A program made the position numbers and the translations under genes. The notes below the pieces were generated by a model. The model saw only the letters and a program-made list of their open reading frames with translations. It did no database searches and was not told the origin of the DNA. Positions 18,337 to 20,073 of a DNA stretch of 20,073 nt are shown piece after piece. The stretch comes from a virus. Numbering within the stretch: the stretch's first letter is position 1; the number at the start of each line of letters is the position of its first letter. The stretch spans positions 1 to 20,073 of IMG/VR virus record IMGVR_UViG_3300020385_000085; one strand, 5' to 3'.

Positions 18337-18738
18337 CTATTCGCTATCCGCAAGCCGCAAGATGCAAGACACGCAAGACGCAAGGCTCGTGCCGTGAAAC
18401 ACGGGGCTACATTCAGGGTCTGATAACCCGCAAGACGCAAGGCGCAAGGCTTTTCCCCCTTCAAATAAAAATAGATCGCCCTTCGAGGGGCGTGATACTA
18501 GGATAAAACTAATACCGCCAGCCGCAGAATAAGCCATATTCCACGCAATTTGGGATGGTCTTATGTTTACCGTGTTAGCTTTTGCTATTTTTAACTCAAC
18601 CCAAACGGCAACCCCGTCATGCACCAGATGCACATCAGGAACGCCCGACCCCGCACGGTTTTCAATCCTTGTCGTGTGGGTTTTCGGTGGTAAGTTCTGC
18701 CTCAATCGCTTCCACAGGTTTTGTTCTGGTTTCGACAT
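18337..18738 (-). CDS. VRR-NUC-type PD-(D/E)XK nuclease, 133 aa
   Basis: This is a predicted small metal-dependent DNA nuclease. The start at 18738 (MSKPEQNLWKRLRQNL) has a GAGG site 6 bases upstream and matches the conserved S.PE..LW..L opening; the longer frame to 18837 is not needed. The catalytic core is RIENRAGSGVPDVHLVHDGV with Glu 26 and Asp 35, then VWVELKIA with Glu 48 and Lys 50, then RPSQIAW with Gln 62, then GGISFILVSRPSKGDLFLF. This is the VRR-NUC pattern. It overlaps the end of the TerS gene by 77 bases, so the two are co-expressed. It may act in packaging or recombination. Its last ~35 residues (LRLASCGL, later SLASCVSCILRLADSE) are written by CGCAAG-type repeats and may be a repeat-derived tail. 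Confidence 0.82.
   Translation of the reverse strand: MSKPEQNLWKRLRQNLPPKTHTTRIENRAGSGVPDVHLVHDGVAVWVELKIAKANTVNIRPSQIAWNMAYSAAGGISFILVSRPSKGDLFLFEGGKALRLASCGLSDPECSPVFHGTSLASCVSCILRLADSE
18349..18384 (+). repeat. CGCAAG repeat cluster B
   Basis: CGCAAG begins at 18349, 18356, 18372 and 18379, with a TGCAAG variant at 18363; steps are 7, 7, 9 and 7 bases. It lies within the last codons of the nuclease gene and encodes SLASCVSCILRLAD on the minus strand. Confidence 0.8.
18429..18448 (+). repeat. CGCAAG repeat cluster C
   Basis: Three perfect copies at 18429, 18436 and 18443 have an exact 7-base period (CGCAAGA CGCAAGG CGCAAGG). On the minus strand they encode the ALRLASCG part of the nuclease. 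A small CCGTG-aaa-CACGG hairpin (18392-18404) lies between this cluster and cluster B. Confidence 0.8.
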
Positions 18739-19279
18739 CCGTCGCCTCGCTATATTCGCCCTCGATAAATGCCGCAGGATATTTGTCTTGCAGCTTTGCC
18801 AGCCTCGCTGTGATTTCTTCGCGGCTGAGTTCATCATACTTATGCACGTTGGTTGTCTCGCGCCTGTCGATAGTCAGGCCACCAAGTGATGAGCGGATTT
18901 TCTCTGCGTTAATTGCAGCGGAAAACTGTCCCGCCTCTTCCGCGTTGTGGGATAATTCGTCGAAGCGTTTAAGCTGGTTGATCAGCGTCACCCCATATTT
19001 GCGCTCCCGTGCCTCGCGTTCTTCAGCGATATACTCGACCACCAGCGGGAAGTCTCGCCCGTTCAAAAGTTTTGAGGCTTGAACGTTGGCACTGTCTTCA
19101 GCATAACCAGCCTTGCGCGCGCACTCGGCATTTGAAAAACGCCCCTCAATGTAGTGCCTTGCAAATTCCTTTTGGCGATTGGTCAATCGGCGGGTCGGTT
19201 CGGCTGTTTCGATAGCTGTTTTGCTGTCAGTTTTCTCTGTTTTTTCAGTCAAGTTTCCGCTCCAATAGGCTTTTCTCAT
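18662..19279 (-). CDS. terS: Terminase small subunit, 205 aa
   Basis: This is the DNA-recognition part of the packaging motor. The core is RRLTNRQKEFARHYIEGRFS then NAECARKAGYAEDSANVQAS, followed by KLLNGRDFPLVVEYIAEERE. This is the Terminase_2-type helix-turn-helix (LT.RQ..F...Y......A..A...AGYS....V.A..LL....V..YI). An oligomerisation region follows (NQLKRFDELSHNAEEAGQFS) with SSLGGLTIDRRET, and the C-terminal tail is acidic. No ribosome site is seen before the ATG at 19279; a TTG nine codons later (19252) has GGAG 7 bases upstream and may be the real start. It is unusually far from terL (about 2.6 kb) with opposite-strand genes between them, and it overlaps the nuclease gene. Confidence 0.85.
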   Translation of the reverse strand: MRKAYWSGNLTEKTEKTDSKTAIETAEPTRRLTNRQKEFARHYIEGRFSNAECARKAGYAEDSANVQASKLLNGRDFPLVVEYIAEEREARERKYGVTLINQLKRFDELSHNAEEAGQFSAAINAEKIRSSLGGLTIDRRETTNVHKYDELSREEITARLAKLQDKYPAAFIEGEYSEATDVETRTKPVEAIEAELTTENPHDKD

Positions 19280-19609
19280 GAGATATATACATTAAAAAAT
19301 CAAAAATCATAAGTCCCGACAACGTTAAAAAAGGTCAAAATATGCGTTTGAAGTGTTACAACGTAACAGAAGTGTTACAGCTAGACCCTCTGTAAGGCGC
19401 ATAAAACCTAGCTTTTTGTGATGCTGTAACAGTGTAACACTTGTAACACCTATATTCTGCGAAGTTTTCCAAAAACTTTTTTCGTGGGAGATTACTACTG
19501 TTACAACGGTCATTTTAGTGCTTTTTTCCCTGACAGTTTTATGCTACAAAATAGGGGTATCCCATGTGGTTTGGGACACACGATTATAACAGATTACAGG
19601 AGTTTATCT
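19280..19609. other. Divergent intergenic region, AT-rich
   Basis: These 330 bases between divergent genes contain no ORF I can support. Next to terS there is an AT-rich stretch with a TATATAT. The TGTTAC repeats follow (19354-19504). Nearer the plus-strand gene is an extended -10-like TGC-TACAAA (19542-19550) without a good -35, and a TCCCA/TGGGA inverted repeat around 19560-19580. The region may hold a promoter pair, an operator array, a replication origin or a packaging site. Confidence 0.6.
19354..19504. repeat. Seven TGTTAC/GTAACA sites in two clusters
   Basis: TGTTAC occurs at 19354, 19374 and 19499; its complement GTAACA begins at 19363, 19426, 19434 and 19443. The first two sites form a TGTTAC-aac-GTAACA palindrome. 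The second cluster has three same-direction copies spaced 8-9 bases. This looks like a binding-site array for a phage repressor or replication/packaging protein. Confidence 0.75.
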
Positions 19610-20065
19610 ATGTCGTTTGAAATGAAACTAAGTAATGGGGTAGCTACTATCACCCATGAATACAAAACCAAAGCGCACTGCTATCGCGCTTTTATGGTCG
19701 AGCATCTTATGCGTAACAATAAGGTATTTGAAACCTGTGAACAGGAAGACTTGCAGGATGCGTTTCAGGAACTGATCCTGACCAACCGCACCAAGATCCG
19801 AGTTCCGCGTCACAAGGATGCTGACTTGTATATGTTAAAGCCTGTCCTTTACAACATCGAGATTACTGACCTCGACGAATCTGCCCAGAAATGGGGTCAC
19901 GACTTTACGTTTTATTTTTCGTTCAGCGGAATGGGTGAGCATTGGAGTGAGGAAATTAGCCCCGCCGATTTTCGCTTCAAGTTGCTGCAATCGATTGGCA
20001 ACTGCGATGGCGAAGATTTAATGGAGCGCATTGAGATTGCATCTAGTTATGAGGAGACTTTTTAA
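19610..20065 (+). CDS. Phage protein of unknown function, 151 aa
   Basis: The start at 19610 is preferred because it has ACAGGAG 8 bases upstream and a leader (GGAGTTTATC) like the one before the 57-aa and GP88-like genes; a longer frame from 19484 runs through the repeat region. The protein is soluble and charged: MSFEMKLSNGVATITHEYKT, HCYRAFMVEHLMRNNKVFET, KPVLYNIEITDLDESAQKWG, HDFTFYFSFSGMGEHWSEEI, and the C-terminus LMERIEIASSYEETF. It alternates helices and strands with no recognised motif. It is rightward and probably early. A further gene starts one base after its stop. Confidence 0.75.
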   Translation: MSFEMKLSNGVATITHEYKTKAHCYRAFMVEHLMRNNKVFETCEQEDLQDAFQELILTNRTKIRVPRHKDADLYMLKPVLYNIEITDLDESAQKWGHDFTFYFSFSGMGEHWSEEISPADFRFKLLQSIGNCDGEDLMERIEIASSYEETF

Positions 20066-20066
20066 A

Positions 20067-20073
20067 ATGGCTA
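20067..20073 (+). CDS. Start of next gene (two codons)
   Basis: An ATG at 20067 with a GAGGAG site 10 bases upstream begins Met-Ala and runs off the right edge. It follows the previous stop by one base, so it is very likely the next gene of the same transcript. Nothing can be said about its product. Confidence 0.5.

Noticed and set aside
18020-18397. 125-codon plus-strand frame overlapping the GP88-like gene
   Set aside because: It starts inside a gene with clear conserved blocks and reads through that gene's terminator; low-complexity Arg-rich product.
18349-18448. CGCAAG repeats as a CRISPR array
   Set aside because: Repeat units are 6-7 bases with almost no spacer, far too short for CRISPR, and no cas genes are present.
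18582-19082. 166-codon plus-strand frame antisense to terS and the nuclease
   Set aside because: Both minus-strand genes have recognisable catalytic or helix-turn-helix motifs; the antisense product is Ser-rich and motif-free.
1-20073. tRNA or rRNA genes
   Set aside because: No cloverleaf-like segments or rRNA-like conserved stretches were noticed in any intergenic region.

Overview
The window is about 20 kb of a tailed double-stranded DNA phage (Caudoviricetes) or an intact prophage segment. It holds nearly the whole head-assembly module plus a small early or accessory region. Several protein families (the portal, the two adaptor-like proteins, the short basic Cys proteins and the Cys-motif GP88-like protein) are ones I associate with phages of marine bacteria, probably proteobacteria. 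That host inference comes from remembered family resemblance, not from a search. I see no tRNA, rRNA, CRISPR array, integrase, transposase or endolysin.

Layout. Positions 1-16054 are one dense block read entirely on the minus strand. In transcription order, from right to left, it encodes: large terminase; an 817-aa protein of uncertain role; portal; a 63-aa protein; two holin-like membrane proteins; a 45-aa basic peptide; a 232-aa unknown; a small protein with a perfect EF-hand loop; a 47-aa membrane peptide; a Cys-rich protein; a 66-aa protein; a GroES-like co-chaperonin; scaffold; a 152-aa unknown; a decoration-like protein; the major capsid protein; an intrinsic terminator; a small beta-rich protein; a cassette of short basic or membrane proteins; two head-tail adaptor-like proteins with a 96-aa protein between them; a 97-aa protein; and the start of another structural protein that runs off the left edge. 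Many neighbours share one base in TAATG or TGATG junctions, which implies translational coupling.

Positions 16055-16310 are a divergent control region with a good sigma70-type promoter embedded in nested TGTCA/TGACA palindromes. From there a plus-strand set runs to 18281: a 67-aa protein, a 157-aa protein, a 57-aa membrane protein, a 78-aa zinc-ribbon-like protein, and a 208-aa Cys-motif protein of the GP88 type. Hairpin terminators and repeated promoter/leader cassettes divide this set into small transcription units.

Positions 18337-19279 return to the minus strand and encode the small terminase and an overlapping VRR-NUC-type PD-(D/E)XK nuclease. The small terminase is therefore split from the large one by about 2.6 kb of opposite-strand genes. 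A second divergent region (19280-19609) carries seven TGTTAC/GTAACA sites in two clusters, then a plus-strand 151-aa unknown and the first codons of a further gene.

How the parts fit together: TerS, TerL and portal package the DNA. Scaffold, capsid protein and the decoration-like protein build the procapsid, probably helped by the GroES-like protein. The adaptor-like proteins close the portal and join the tail. The holin-like proteins serve lysis. The plus-strand genes look like a separately regulated early or accessory set. The most unusual non-coding structure is a family of 7-bp CGCAAGR repeats on both sides of the GP88-like gene, including inside the 3' end of the nuclease gene.
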